Below are positions 1 through 5,449 of a stretch of 12,092 bases of DNA, piece by piece. The notes under the pieces are model-generated. The model did no database searches and had not been told where the DNA came from. It worked only from the letters and a program-made list of their open reading frames with translations. The stretch is taken from the NCBI GenBank assembly GCA_958421035.1, contig CATZKS010000065.1:1-12092 (forward strand), given 5' to 3'. The stretch is from an uncultured Collinsella sp. (GTDB taxonomy: Bacteria; Actinomycetota; Coriobacteriia; Coriobacteriales; Coriobacteriaceae). The first letter of the stretch is position 1. Each line of letters opens with the position of its first letter. Position numbers and translations under genes: made by a program.

Positions 1-13
1 CGGGATTGGTCAA

Positions 14-28
14 AATAGTTTGACTATT
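14..28 (-). terminator. weak AT-rich hairpin after the DUF2975-like gene
   Basis: A perfect inverted repeat AATAGT/ACTATT with a 3-base loop lies just past the stop codon of the minus-strand gene. Read on the minus strand it is followed by a short TTTTG run. The stem is only six AT-rich pairs, so it is at best a weak terminator. Confidence 0.25.
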
Positions 29-33
29 AGCGG

Positions 34-585
34 CTAAAATCGCCCGGCGCTAACACCGGCGAACGCATCCGTAAAGCTGCCGCCAAATCCTAAGAGTATC
101 ATTCCCGTGATTACGGCACCAAGAAGCCTCACGGCAACGCCGCCGATAAGGAATAAATGTCCTACTCGACGAAGTGTCTGGTTACATTCAAGGTCAAAGG
201 GCCTGCCTTCCTTTTCAATGTTGAAGAAAAGCCTGCGCACGCTTATCGCGATGGTAAGCGCGAGGCATGTCATCAAGAGGCTCCCTATGGCAGTGTGGCC
301 ATCGTGTGCGACGAGCATAAGTGGGGTCTGCGCATCGGTACCGACAATAGCCAGGCACGGCCCTTCGCCGGCTTGAAGTTCTACGGATTGGAGGCACGAC
401 CCTTGGGAGAGGCCGGGCAATATAAGTAGAAGGTCAATCGCAATGACTGCGAGGAGTCCCAGAGCGAGCGCTGTGGTAATGCAGATTGTGGCCCATTTGC
501 AGATGCGAGCGAGCTTCCTCAGTTTGGCTATCGTCTGTTCGCGGCTGATGGTTTCATTCGATATAGATGCGTTTCGGTGGACCAT
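34..585 (-). CDS. DUF2975-like integral membrane protein
   Basis: Predicted 183-residue membrane protein of unknown function. Three hydrophobic segments are clear: one near the N-terminus (KWATICITT to LLLILPG), one in the middle (IGSLLMTCLALTIAISV) and one near the C-terminus (LFLIGGVAVRLLGAVITGMI). Between the last two sits a basic turn, RRLFFNIEKEGRPFDLECNQTLRRVG, which resembles the 'G.PF...N...LR.IG' signature of DUF2975 proteins; this is a family judgement by eye. The loop after the first segment carries two cysteines that could form a disulfide. The frame is open 13 codons further upstream, to an ATG at 624. I prefer the ATG at 585 because GGAGGGG lies directly before it and the upstream ATG overlaps a -10-like hexamer. 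DUF2975 genes are often paired with a small Cro/CI-type regulator, but none is visible here. Confidence 0.6.
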   Translation of the reverse strand: MVHRNASISNETISREQTIAKLRKLARICKWATICITTALALGLLAVIAIDLLLILPGLSQGSCLQSVELQAGEGPCLAIVGTDAQTPLMLVAHDGHTAIGSLLMTCLALTIAISVRRLFFNIEKEGRPFDLECNQTLRRVGHLFLIGGVAVRLLGAVITGMILLGFGGSFTDAFAGVSAGRF

Positions 586-610
586 AACCCCTCCAATCGG
601 CGTTTTGGAT

Positions 611-648
611 GATACTTGTATCATATCAAAATTAACGATAAACGATAA
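611..648 (-). promoter_or_regulatory. candidate promoter and small inverted repeat of the DUF2975-like gene
   Basis: On the minus strand TATGAT (620-625) matches the -10 consensus at five of six bases. At 17-base spacing the hexamer is TTATCG (643-648), a poor -35. A 5-base-arm inverted repeat GATAC-TT-GTATC (611-622) overlaps the probable transcription start and could be an operator. Sequence match only. Confidence 0.3.
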
Positions 649-692
649 ATAATTACGTATACTGAGTAAGTAATGATTGAAAACGATTAGCG

Positions 693-711
693 TGAGCTAT
701 TAGCTCATTTT
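693..711 (+). repeat. palindrome TGAGCTA-T-TAGCTCA followed by TTTT
   Basis: Perfect 7-base arms around one central base. As RNA it folds into a six-pair stem with a three-base loop, followed by a four-T run, so it may be a weak terminator or an operator. Immediately upstream, TTGAAAACGATTAGC (677-691) partly resembles a cre/LacI-type half-palindrome. Confidence 0.4.
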
Positions 712-815
712 GGATGCCGGAGTTTGGCGTTCGGGGGATGAGGACAAATGCCAAAAACTTCCCGTGATCGCGCAAGCGCTCCATCGCGCTTCCCTAATTC
801 ATCTGGGAAAACAAC

Positions 816-829
816 TGCAAACGATTGCA
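816..829. promoter_or_regulatory. LacI-family / cre-like operator TGCAAACGATTGCA
   Basis: Fourteen bases with the central CG and TGCAA/TTGCA symmetry typical of LacI-family operators. It fits the catabolite-response-element consensus (WTGNAANCGNWNNCW) except for the first W. It lies about 470 bases before the first PTS gene. No LacI-family gene is in the window, so the binding protein would be encoded elsewhere; CcpA-like or sugar-specific regulators are both possible. Confidence 0.5.
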
Positions 830-833
830 AGTA

Positions 834-865
834 ACCGGTGAACGGTCGAAAACTACCGTTCACCG
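834..865. repeat. inverted repeat CGGTGAACGGT/ACCGTTCACCG, copy 1 of a duplicated module
   Basis: Perfect 11-base arms (836-846 and 855-865) with an 8-base spacer. The left side ACCGGTGAACGGTCGA (834-849) recurs at 1052-1067 with one mismatch, again followed by an ACCG-containing right side. A duplicated symmetric module in a promoter region suggests a paired operator, perhaps used for looping. No regulator can be assigned. Confidence 0.55.
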
Positions 866-875
866 ATAATCTCAA

Positions 876-892
876 AACTGGTTCTAACTGGT
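876..892. repeat. short direct repeat AACTGGT x2
   Basis: AACTGGT occurs at 876-882 and 886-892, ten bases apart, i.e. about one helical turn. TGGT is the half-site of the GntR operators found further downstream, but no ACCA lies at the right spacing here, so its role is unclear. Confidence 0.3.
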
Positions 893-985
893 ATTAAGTC
901 AAAAAGACCAATTCACATATCTTCACAATGACCTGCAATTTTTCTACACGCTATTTTTAGCCGCCCTGCGTTGTTTAGACACAGG

Positions 986-1002
986 AAAAGATCCGATCTT
1001 TT
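986..1002. repeat. palindrome AAAAGAT-CCG-ATCTTTT
   Basis: Perfect 7-base arms around three bases. Too AT-rich and tightly looped for a strong terminator; more like a protein-binding palindrome. No family assigned. Confidence 0.4.
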
Positions 1003-1019
1003 GCCAAAGCATTTCGGAA

Positions 1020-1033
1020 CGGTTTCAAAACCG
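1020..1033. repeat. palindrome CGGTTT-CA-AAACCG
   Basis: Perfect 6-base arms with a two-base centre. It shares the CGGT/ACCG ends seen in the flanking repeats and lies 17 bases before the second copy of the duplicated module. Confidence 0.4.
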
Positions 1034-1049
1034 CAGGTAGAAGTGTTAA

Positions 1050-1086
1050 CGACCGGTAAACGGTCGATTTATCACCGTGAGCGGTG
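1050..1086. repeat. copy 2 of the CGGT/ACCG module, two adjacent inverted repeats
   Basis: CGACCG-GTAAA-CGGTCG (1050-1066) is followed by CACCG-TGAG-CGGTG (1073-1086). The segment ACCGGTAAACGGTCGA (1052-1067) matches copy 1 at 15 of 16 bases, 218 bases downstream of it. A 10-base palindrome AAAACGTTTT (1089-1098) follows directly. Confidence 0.5.
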
Positions 1087-1133
1087 CAAAAACGTTTTAC
1101 CGTATGAATCAACGAAAGCGACCTCTTCTGGGG

Positions 1134-1142
1134 TGATATAGT
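1134..1142 (+). promoter_or_regulatory. candidate extended -10 promoter of the PTS operon
   Basis: TGATATAGT is a TGN-extended -10 with five of six bases matching TATAAT. No good -35 is visible at 16-18 bases, as is tolerated in extended -10 promoters. Transcription would start near 1149, just before the GntR-type operator, giving a leader of about 145 bases. A sequence match, not proof. Confidence 0.35.
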
Positions 1143-1150
1143 GACAACAA

Positions 1151-1188
1151 CACGTCACGTGGTTACTACCAGTTTAGAAACCACTGGT
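1151..1188. promoter_or_regulatory. GntR/HutC-type operator of the PTS operon
   Basis: TGGTTACTACCA (1160-1171) has TGGT-N4-ACCA symmetry, the core of NagR/DasR-type operators. The 13-base string TGGTTACTACCAG recurs exactly before agaS (5450-5462). Two further half-sites follow, ACCA (1180-1183) and TGGT (1185-1188), so 1168-1188 forms a second inverted repeat ACCAGT/ACTGGT. A palindrome CACGT-C-ACGTG (1151-1161) abuts the site. A regulator bound here would sit just downstream of the putative start point and block transcription. The likely binder is the GntR protein encoded after the operon. Confidence 0.65.
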
Positions 1189-1225
1189 CTTCAAAGTACG
1201 CTTTCTACTTTCTAAGAAGCTTTAA

Positions 1226-1288
1226 GGGCGAGCGCCCGCTGGCTTCCGAAAATCATCGGACTCAGATCGTACACACCTTCGGAAGGGA
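1226..1288 (+). promoter_or_regulatory. short hairpins and ribosome binding site in the PTS leader
   Basis: Three small stems can be drawn: GGGC/GCCC (1226-1237), TCCGA/TCGGA (1245-1260) and CCTT/AAGG (1277-1285). The last overlaps the ribosome binding site GGAAGGGA (1281-1288), so it could mildly sequester it. No known riboswitch was recognised. Confidence 0.3.
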
Positions 1289-1295
1289 AATATGA

Positions 1296-1739
1296 ATGGT
1301 TGGCTTTATTCTTACCGGTCATGGACAGTTCGCACCCGGCCTCGCAAGCGCAATCGCTATGGTTGCTGGCGACCAGCCCGCTTTTACCGTCGTTCCTTTT
1401 GAGGGCGACCAGGCTGCTTCCTACGGTGAGGATCTCCGCGCCGCTATTACCGCCATGCGCGAGGAGTGCGATGGCGTGCTCGTCTTTACCGACCTGCTTG
1501 GTGGCACCCCGTTCAACCAGGCGATGATGATTGCCCAGGATGTCGACAACGTCGAGGTTCTGACCGGCACCAACCTTCCCATGGTTATTGAGCTTCTGTT
1601 CCTCCGCGGCAACGCCACGCTCGCCGAGCTTGGCGAGCAGGCCGTGACCGTTGGCCAGACGGGCATCACCGCCCAGACGGTCGCATCCGTTGCCGGCTCC
1701 GACGAAGAGGATATCTTCGGCGACGAGGACGGCATCTAA
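1296..1739 (+). CDS. PTS mannose-family EIIA component (AgaF-like)
   Basis: Cytoplasmic EIIA domain of a mannose/sorbose-family phosphotransferase system, 147 residues, receiving phosphate from HPr and passing it to EIIB. The N-terminus GFILTGHGQFA places the phosphorylated histidine at residue 9. FTDLLGGTPFN (residues 65-75) and GTNLPM (91-96) are hallmarks of the fold. It is a free-standing EIIA, as in galactosamine-type systems, not fused to EIIB as in E. coli ManX. The start at 1296 follows GGAAGGGA by eight bases; an ATG four bases earlier is out of frame. The C-terminus is acidic (SDEEDIFGDEDG). First gene of the operon; its stop overlaps the start of the YajC-like gene (TAATG). Family assignment is firm; sugar specificity is inferred from neighbours. 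Confidence 0.93.
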   Translation: MVGFILTGHGQFAPGLASAIAMVAGDQPAFTVVPFEGDQAASYGEDLRAAITAMREECDGVLVFTDLLGGTPFNQAMMIAQDVDNVEVLTGTNLPMVIELLFLRGNATLAELGEQAVTVGQTGITAQTVASVAGSDEEDIFGDEDGI

Positions 1740-2020
1740 TGGCCGATTTCGGAGCCAACGTCCTGAGCTCCTCGGTCGCCCTTTTAGGCCTGCTTGCCAT
1801 CATGGGCTTGATTTACACCATCTGGTCGCAAATCAACATGAAGAAGAAGCAGAAGTACTTCAAGGAGCTGCACACCGAGCTCAAGCCGGGTCAAGAGGTT
1901 CTTTTCGCCGGCGGTATCTACGGAACCGTCAAAGGCATCGAAGGCGAGAAGGTCCAGATCAAAGTCCGATCCGGAGCCGTCGTAGATGTTTCGCGTTACG
2001 CGATTCAGGAGATCAAGTAA
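1739..2020 (+). CDS. YajC-like membrane protein embedded in the PTS operon
   Basis: Small 93-residue protein with one N-terminal membrane segment (about residues 10-30, SSVALLGLLAIMGLIYTIWS), a basic stretch (MKKKQKYFKEL) and a YajC-type domain: LKPGQEVLFAGGIYGTVKGIEG followed by beta-strand sequence VQIKVRSGAVVDVSRYAI. Classical YajC is an accessory of the SecDF translocon. Here it sits between EIIA and EIIB, overlapping the EIIA stop by one base, so it is surely co-translated. YajC homologues are known in mannose-family PTS operons of gut and oral Firmicutes, for example glycosaminoglycan loci of streptococci. It probably serves the PTS permease (assembly or stability) and not general secretion; that role is inference. 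Confidence 0.85.
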   Translation: MADFGANVLSSSVALLGLLAIMGLIYTIWSQINMKKKQKYFKELHTELKPGQEVLFAGGIYGTVKGIEGEKVQIKVRSGAVVDVSRYAIQEIK

Positions 2021-2056
2021 CTGTCGTCAGCAAATAACGAAAGGAAGCTGATCAAC

Positions 2057-2539
2057 ATGGCAGAACCCAACATTCTTCTTACCCGCATCGATAACCGACT
2101 GGTTCATGGTCAGGTTGCCACCCAGTGGAACTCCACCCTGGGCTCCAACCTCATCCTCGTCGCCAACGACGACGTGGCGTCCAACACCATGCGCCAGAAC
2201 CTCATGAAGATGGCCGCTCCCGCCGGCGTCGCTACGCGTTTCTTCTCTCTGCAGAAGACCATCGACGTCATTGGCAAGGCGAGCCCGCGCCAGAAGATCT
2301 TCATCGTGGCCGAAACACCGGAAGACGTGCTTACGCTCGTCAAGGGCGGTGTGCCTATAAAGAAGGTAAACATCGGCAACATGCACATGTCGGAAGGAAA
2401 GCGCCAAGTCGCCACCTCCGTCGCAGTTAACGACGAGGATGTCGCTGCGTTTAAAGAGCTGCAGGAATTGGGGGTGGAGTTGGAGATCAGGCGCGTTCCG
2501 AGCACGCCTGTTGAGGACACGAGCAAGCTCTTCTCGTAA
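2057..2539 (+). CDS. PTS mannose/sorbose-family EIIB component (AgaV-like)
   Basis: EIIB, 160 residues, takes phosphate from EIIA and gives it to the sugar during transport by EIIC-EIID. The diagnostic motif TRIDNRLVHGQVATQW holds the phosphorylated histidine at residue 17. Further family features are ILVANDDVA, KMAAPAGV and the strand-turn VNIGNMHMSEGKRQV with a conserved N-G-N/H pattern. Length fits the family (about 160). The start follows AAAGGAAG, 37 bases after the YajC-like stop. EIIB is followed by a 90-base gap with two hairpins before EIIC, the widest gap in the operon, hinting at mRNA processing or unequal expression. Confidence 0.94.
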   Translation: MAEPNILLTRIDNRLVHGQVATQWNSTLGSNLILVANDDVASNTMRQNLMKMAAPAGVATRFFSLQKTIDVIGKASPRQKIFIVAETPEDVLTLVKGGVPIKKVNIGNMHMSEGKRQVATSVAVNDEDVAAFKELQELGVELEIRRVPSTPVEDTSKLFS

Positions 2540-2556
2540 TCCTCGTGATCCACGTT

Positions 2557-2606
2557 GTCAGGAGTGAAACCCTGACGTTCTGTACGTGAAATCCAAAGTG
2601 CGTACA
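2557..2606 (+). repeat. two intercistronic hairpins between EIIB and EIIC genes
   Basis: Inverted repeats GTCAGG/CCTGAC (2557-2576, 8-base loop) and TGTACG/CGTACA (2581-2606, 14-base loop) lie in the gap. No T-run follows, so they are not terminators. They could protect mRNA ends or set unequal expression of the soluble and membrane subunits. The EIIC ribosome site AAAGGAGG comes right after. Confidence 0.45.
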
Positions 2607-2629
2607 TACATTTTGAAAGGAGGAGCAAG

Positions 2630-3430
2630 ATGGAATACTCGATCATCCAGATCGCTCTGGTCTTCGTCGTCACGTTCATCGCGGCAATCGACCAGTTTGA
2701 CTTCCTCGAGTCTCTCTATCAGCCCATCGTCACCGGCGCCGTCATCGGTCTTATCCTTGGCGACCTCAACACCGGTCTTCTCGTGGGTGGTACCTATCAG
2801 CTCATGACGATCGGCAACATGCCGATCGGAGGCGCTCAGCCGCCTAACGCCGTCATCGGCGGCATCATGGCAGCCATTCTCGCTATCGCCACGGGCCTCG
2901 AGCCCAACGCGGCAGTCGGCCTCGCCATTCCGTTCGCTCTGCTTGGCCAGCTTGGCGTTACCCTGGTCTTCACGCTTATGTCCCCGCTTATGTCCACGGC
3001 CGATAACATGGCTCACAACGCGGACACCAAGGGCATCGAGCGCCTGAACTACTTCGCCATGGCCCTGCTCGGCCTGATCTTCGCTGTCGTCGTCACCCTG
3101 TTCTTCATCGCTGGCGCTACCATTGGTCAGACCATCGCTTCCGCCATCCCGACTTGGCTGCAGACCGGTCTGTCCGCTGCAGGCGGCATGATGCGCTTCG
3201 TCGGCTTCGCCGTCCTGCTCAAGGTTATGATGAACCGCGATATGTGGGGCTTCTTCCTCATGGGCTTTGGCCTCGCGCTCATCACCGTTGCCAACGATTC
3301 GCTGGCAACCCCTGCTCTGCTCATCCTCGCTCTCATCGGCTTCGGCATCGCTTTCTGGGACTTCCAGCAGCAGACCGAGCTGAAGGGTGCAGCTGTTTCT
3401 GACGGAGGTGACTTCGAAGATGGCATCTAA
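2630..3430 (+). CDS. PTS mannose-family EIIC permease (AgaW-like)
   Basis: Polytopic membrane subunit, 266 residues, that with EIID forms the sugar translocation channel. It has the EIIC signature GLILGDLNTGLLVGGTYQLM near residue 41, then GNMPIGGAQPPNAVIGG and many hydrophobic helices through the C-terminus (FWDFQQQ tail). Length agrees with family members (about 265). The start ATG follows a strong AAAGGAGG by several bases. The 3' end overlaps the EIID gene by 11 bases, implying translational coupling of the two membrane subunits. The family is clear; sugar identity cannot be read from this sequence alone and is inferred from agaS, nagA and lacC nearby. Confidence 0.94.
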   Translation: MEYSIIQIALVFVVTFIAAIDQFDFLESLYQPIVTGAVIGLILGDLNTGLLVGGTYQLMTIGNMPIGGAQPPNAVIGGIMAAILAIATGLEPNAAVGLAIPFALLGQLGVTLVFTLMSPLMSTADNMAHNADTKGIERLNYFAMALLGLIFAVVVTLFFIAGATIGQTIASAIPTWLQTGLSAAGGMMRFVGFAVLLKVMMNRDMWGFFLMGFGLALITVANDSLATPALLILALIGFGIAFWDFQQQTELKGAAVSDGGDFEDGI

Positions 3431-4502
3431 TGAGTATGTAATCCCGGAGCACTACGAGGATCTCACTCCTGCTCCGCAGCTCGACCAGAAGACCCTCAAC
3501 AAGATGGCTTGGCGCTCCTGCTTCCTGCAGGCCTCGTTCAACTACGAGCGTATGCAGGCCGCTGGCTGGCTCTACTCCATCATCCCCGGTCTGGAGAAGA
3601 TCCACACCAACAAGAACGACCTCGCGGCTTCCATGAGCCACAACCTGGAGTTCTTCAACACCCACCCGTTCCTCGTCACCTTTGTTATGGGCATCGTGCT
3701 TTCGCTCGAGCAGAACAAGGTTGACATCCCCACGATCCGCGCCGTCCGCGTCGCCGCAATGGGCCCGCTCGGTGGTATCGGTGACGCCCTGTTCTGGCTG
3801 ACGCTCGTGCCTATCACGGCCGGCATCACCTCCAACATGGCCATCAACGGCAACGCTGCTGCGCCGATCATCTTCCTGGTGATCTTCAACGCTGTCCAGT
3901 TCGCTCTGCGCTTCTGGCTCATGAACTGGTCCTACAAGCTTGGCACCAGCGCTATTGACGCTCTGACCGCCAACATGCAGGCCTTCACGCGTGCCGCTTC
4001 CATCATGGGCGTCTTCGTCGTCGGTTGCCTGGTCGTCACCATGGGTGGCACCCAGATCAACCTCCAGATCCCCAACGGCACCACCCGTGGTCTCTCCGCT
4101 ACTACCGTGATCGTCTCCGAGAAGGAGGCCGAGAACTTCACCGGTATGGAGGGCATCGATACCGAGACCGCTGAGGCCGGTACCATCGCCATGACCGATA
4201 AGGACGGCAACGCCCTTACCGCTTCCGATGCCGACGGCAACGCTGTCGAGTGCGGCGTCACCGATCTGGGCAACGGCATGGAGTCCGTGACCTACGGCAC
4301 CGTTACCGAGGATCCGGTCAACTTCTCTGTTGCCGACACCCTCAACACCATCGTCCCGAAGCTCGTCCCGCTTATGCTTACGCTGCTGCTTTACTACATG
4401 TTCGCTAAGCACAGCTGGACCCCGACCAAGGGCATTCTCCTGCTCTTCGTCCTTGGCATCCTGGGCGCTGGCCCGCTTGGTCTCTGGCCGAGCATCTGGT
4501 AA
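3420..4502 (+). CDS. PTS mannose-family EIID permease with enlarged loop (AgaD/E-like)
   Basis: Second membrane subunit of the permease. Conserved blocks are MAWRSCFLQASFNYERMQ (residues 29-46), FFNTHPFLVTFVMGI (78-92), MGPLGGIGDALFWLTL (114-129) and the C-terminal LVPLMLTLLLYYM helix. At 360 residues it is about 75 longer than typical EIID proteins such as E. coli ManZ (about 285). The excess lies at about residues 219-303, an acidic Asp/Glu/Thr/Gly-rich hydrophilic stretch before the final helices. That is about where some Man-PTS EIID proteins carry an exposed extra region linked to bacteriocin recognition. The start at 3420 follows GGAGG (3404-3408) and overlaps the EIIC stop; an in-frame upstream CTG-type extension is less likely. 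Confidence 0.93.
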   Translation: MASNEYVIPEHYEDLTPAPQLDQKTLNKMAWRSCFLQASFNYERMQAAGWLYSIIPGLEKIHTNKNDLAASMSHNLEFFNTHPFLVTFVMGIVLSLEQNKVDIPTIRAVRVAAMGPLGGIGDALFWLTLVPITAGITSNMAINGNAAAPIIFLVIFNAVQFALRFWLMNWSYKLGTSAIDALTANMQAFTRAASIMGVFVVGCLVVTMGGTQINLQIPNGTTRGLSATTVIVSEKEAENFTGMEGIDTETAEAGTIAMTDKDGNALTASDADGNAVECGVTDLGNGMESVTYGTVTEDPVNFSVADTLNTIVPKLVPLMLTLLLYYMFAKHSWTPTKGILLLFVLGILGAGPLGLWPSIW

Positions 4503-4515
4503 GGCTCTAGCTTGA

Positions 4516-4544
4516 GGGGTGTGTCCCTACGCGGCTCACACCCC
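4516..4544 (+). repeat. inverted repeat GGGGTGTG/CACACCCC after EIID
   Basis: Perfect 8-base arms with a 13-base loop, no T-run. Probably a 3'-end stabilising hairpin of the PTS transcript, upstream of the real terminator. Confidence 0.45.
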
Positions 4545-4568
4545 GACCCCTTAAGCCATGTGTATGTT

Positions 4569-4610
4569 AAAAGCCGCGTGCTCGAAAGAGCGCGCGGCTT
4601 TTGTTTTCTT
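4569..4610 (+). terminator. rho-independent terminator of the PTS operon
   Basis: AAAAGCCGCG pairs with CGCGGCTTTT. The stem continues inward through one wobble pair, a G-C pair and CTC/GAG to a GAAA tetraloop (about 15 pairs), followed by TTTTGTTTTCTT. A textbook terminator, so the downstream regulator gene probably has its own promoter. Confidence 0.9.
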
Positions 4611-4618
4611 AATGATTC

Positions 4619-4649
4619 GGGTGTGGCAGACAGATAATGCATAACACCC
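4619..4649 (+). promoter_or_regulatory. candidate promoter region of the gntR-type gene
   Basis: GATAAT (4633-4638) matches the -10 consensus at five of six bases but has no good -35. It lies inside an inverted repeat GGGTGT/ACACCC (4619-4624 and 4644-4649) that might be an operator. No TGGT-N4-ACCA site is present, so there is no visible autoregulation of the type seen at the PTS and agaS promoters. Confidence 0.25.
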
Positions 4650-4687
4650 TAGGTAGTTAGCCGAATTCGAGCAAAAGGGAGGATAGG

Positions 4688-5409
4688 ATGGCGATCGGAG
4701 CGCGTAAGCAACCGCTGTACGATCAGCTGGTCGATATTCTGACCGAAAAGATTGACCATGAATATCGCGCCGGTGACATGATTCCTTCCGAGCGCGAACT
4801 TTCGGAGCGCTATGGTCTCTCGCGCACTACGGTACGCCTGGCTCTGCAGGAACTGGAGCGTTTAGGACTGGTGGTTCGGCAGCACGGTCGCGGTACCTTT
4901 GTGACCGACCGCTCGGCAAAGGCAACCAATCTTATGCAGTCCTACAGCTTTACCGCGCGATGGGTCGCGACCCCGAGACCACGATTCTCGATTTTTGCGA
5001 GATGGAGGCCGATAAGAATCTGGCTGGGCATATGGGATTGCGTATCGGTGATCGCATTTTTAAGCTCAAGCGTCTTCGTTCTGCCGACAACATGCCCATG
5101 ATGGTCGAACGCAGCTATCTTCCGGTTCGTCAATTTCTGTCCCTAAAGCGACCGCTGCTGGAGCGTAAGCCGCTTTACGATGTGATTGAGCAGGACTTTC
5201 AGCAAAAGATTCGCGTGGCCGAAGAGGAGTTCTATGCGAGCATAGCCCGTCCCACCGATGCCCACCTTTTGGGAATTGTCGAGGGCTCGCCTGTGCTCGA
5301 TTTGGTCAGGACTACGTATAACGAGTCAAACGAGGTAGTGGAGTACACACTCTCGGTTGCTCGTGCCGATCAGTTTAAATACAAGGTTTACCACCAGCGC
5401 AGTAACTAG
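4688..5409 (+). pseudogene. GntR-family (HutC-type) sugar-responsive repressor, frame broken
   Basis: Transcriptional regulator split over two frames. The first frame (4688 to about 4955) gives a complete GntR winged helix at residues 9-75, with PSERELSERYGLSRTTVRLALQELERLGLVVRQHGRGTFV. It should then enter a UTRA effector domain, but the frame instead runs to an unrelated stop at 5099-5101. The UTRA domain (IGDRIFKLKRLRSADNMPM to ADQFKYKVYH) continues in the -1 frame from about 4951 to 5409. Where relatives read about FTEQMRAMGR, only TTTACCGCGCGATGGGTCGC is present, so several codons are missing as well as the frame; a deletion of about 10 bases would explain both. Ribosome site GGGAGG precedes the ATG by five bases. 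UTRA domains of this family bind phosphorylated amino sugars. It may be a genuine inactivation, a truncated DNA-binding protein, or an assembly error. Confidence 0.8.
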
Positions 5410-5449
5410 TGCTCGCATCGTTTCCATATGGTGATTCTTTGCATTTAAC

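Larger units (their letters stand above)
625..1295. other. gene-free, palindrome-rich regulatory region before the PTS operon
   Basis: No convincing gene lies in these roughly 670 bases. The composition is more AT-rich than the genes beside it. It holds at least eight inverted repeats: 693-707, 816-829, 836-865, 986-1002, 1020-1033, 1050-1066, 1073-1086 and 1089-1098. It also has a candidate promoter (1134-1142), a GntR-type operator (1160-1188) and a leader with short hairpins. Several repeats share CGGT/ACCG half-sites. A 28-codon reading frame at 748-834 follows a GAGGA sequence, but nothing supports it as a gene. The region probably integrates several regulators of the PTS operon; this is inferred from the density of symmetric sites. 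Confidence 0.7.

Noticed and set aside
748..834. 28-codon reading frame starting ATG after GAGGA, beginning MPKTSRDRASAPSRF
   Set aside because: It has a plausible ribosome site but only three bases of spacing, no hydrophobic or regulatory leader-peptide character, and it overlaps the cre-like operator. Not enough to call a gene or leader peptide.
625..1295. CRISPR array or mobile-element ends in the repeat-rich region
   Set aside because: Repeats are few, irregularly spaced and palindromic like operators; no regular spacer length, no transposase, no terminal inverted repeats or target duplication.
1221..1295. Riboswitch in the PTS leader (for example glmS-type ribozyme)
   Set aside because: Only short isolated stems; no conserved core of a known class was recognised.
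3333..4412. 359-codon minus-strand reading frame opposite EIID
   Set aside because: His/Gly/Asp/Val-rich translation typical of the antisense of a GC-rich gene; the plus strand holds unmistakable EIIC and EIID sequence.
4951..4962. Programmed -1 ribosomal frameshift in the gntR-type gene
   Set aside because: No X-XXY-YYZ slippery heptamer or following pseudoknot is evident, and linker codons also seem to be missing, which favours a deletion or sequence error.
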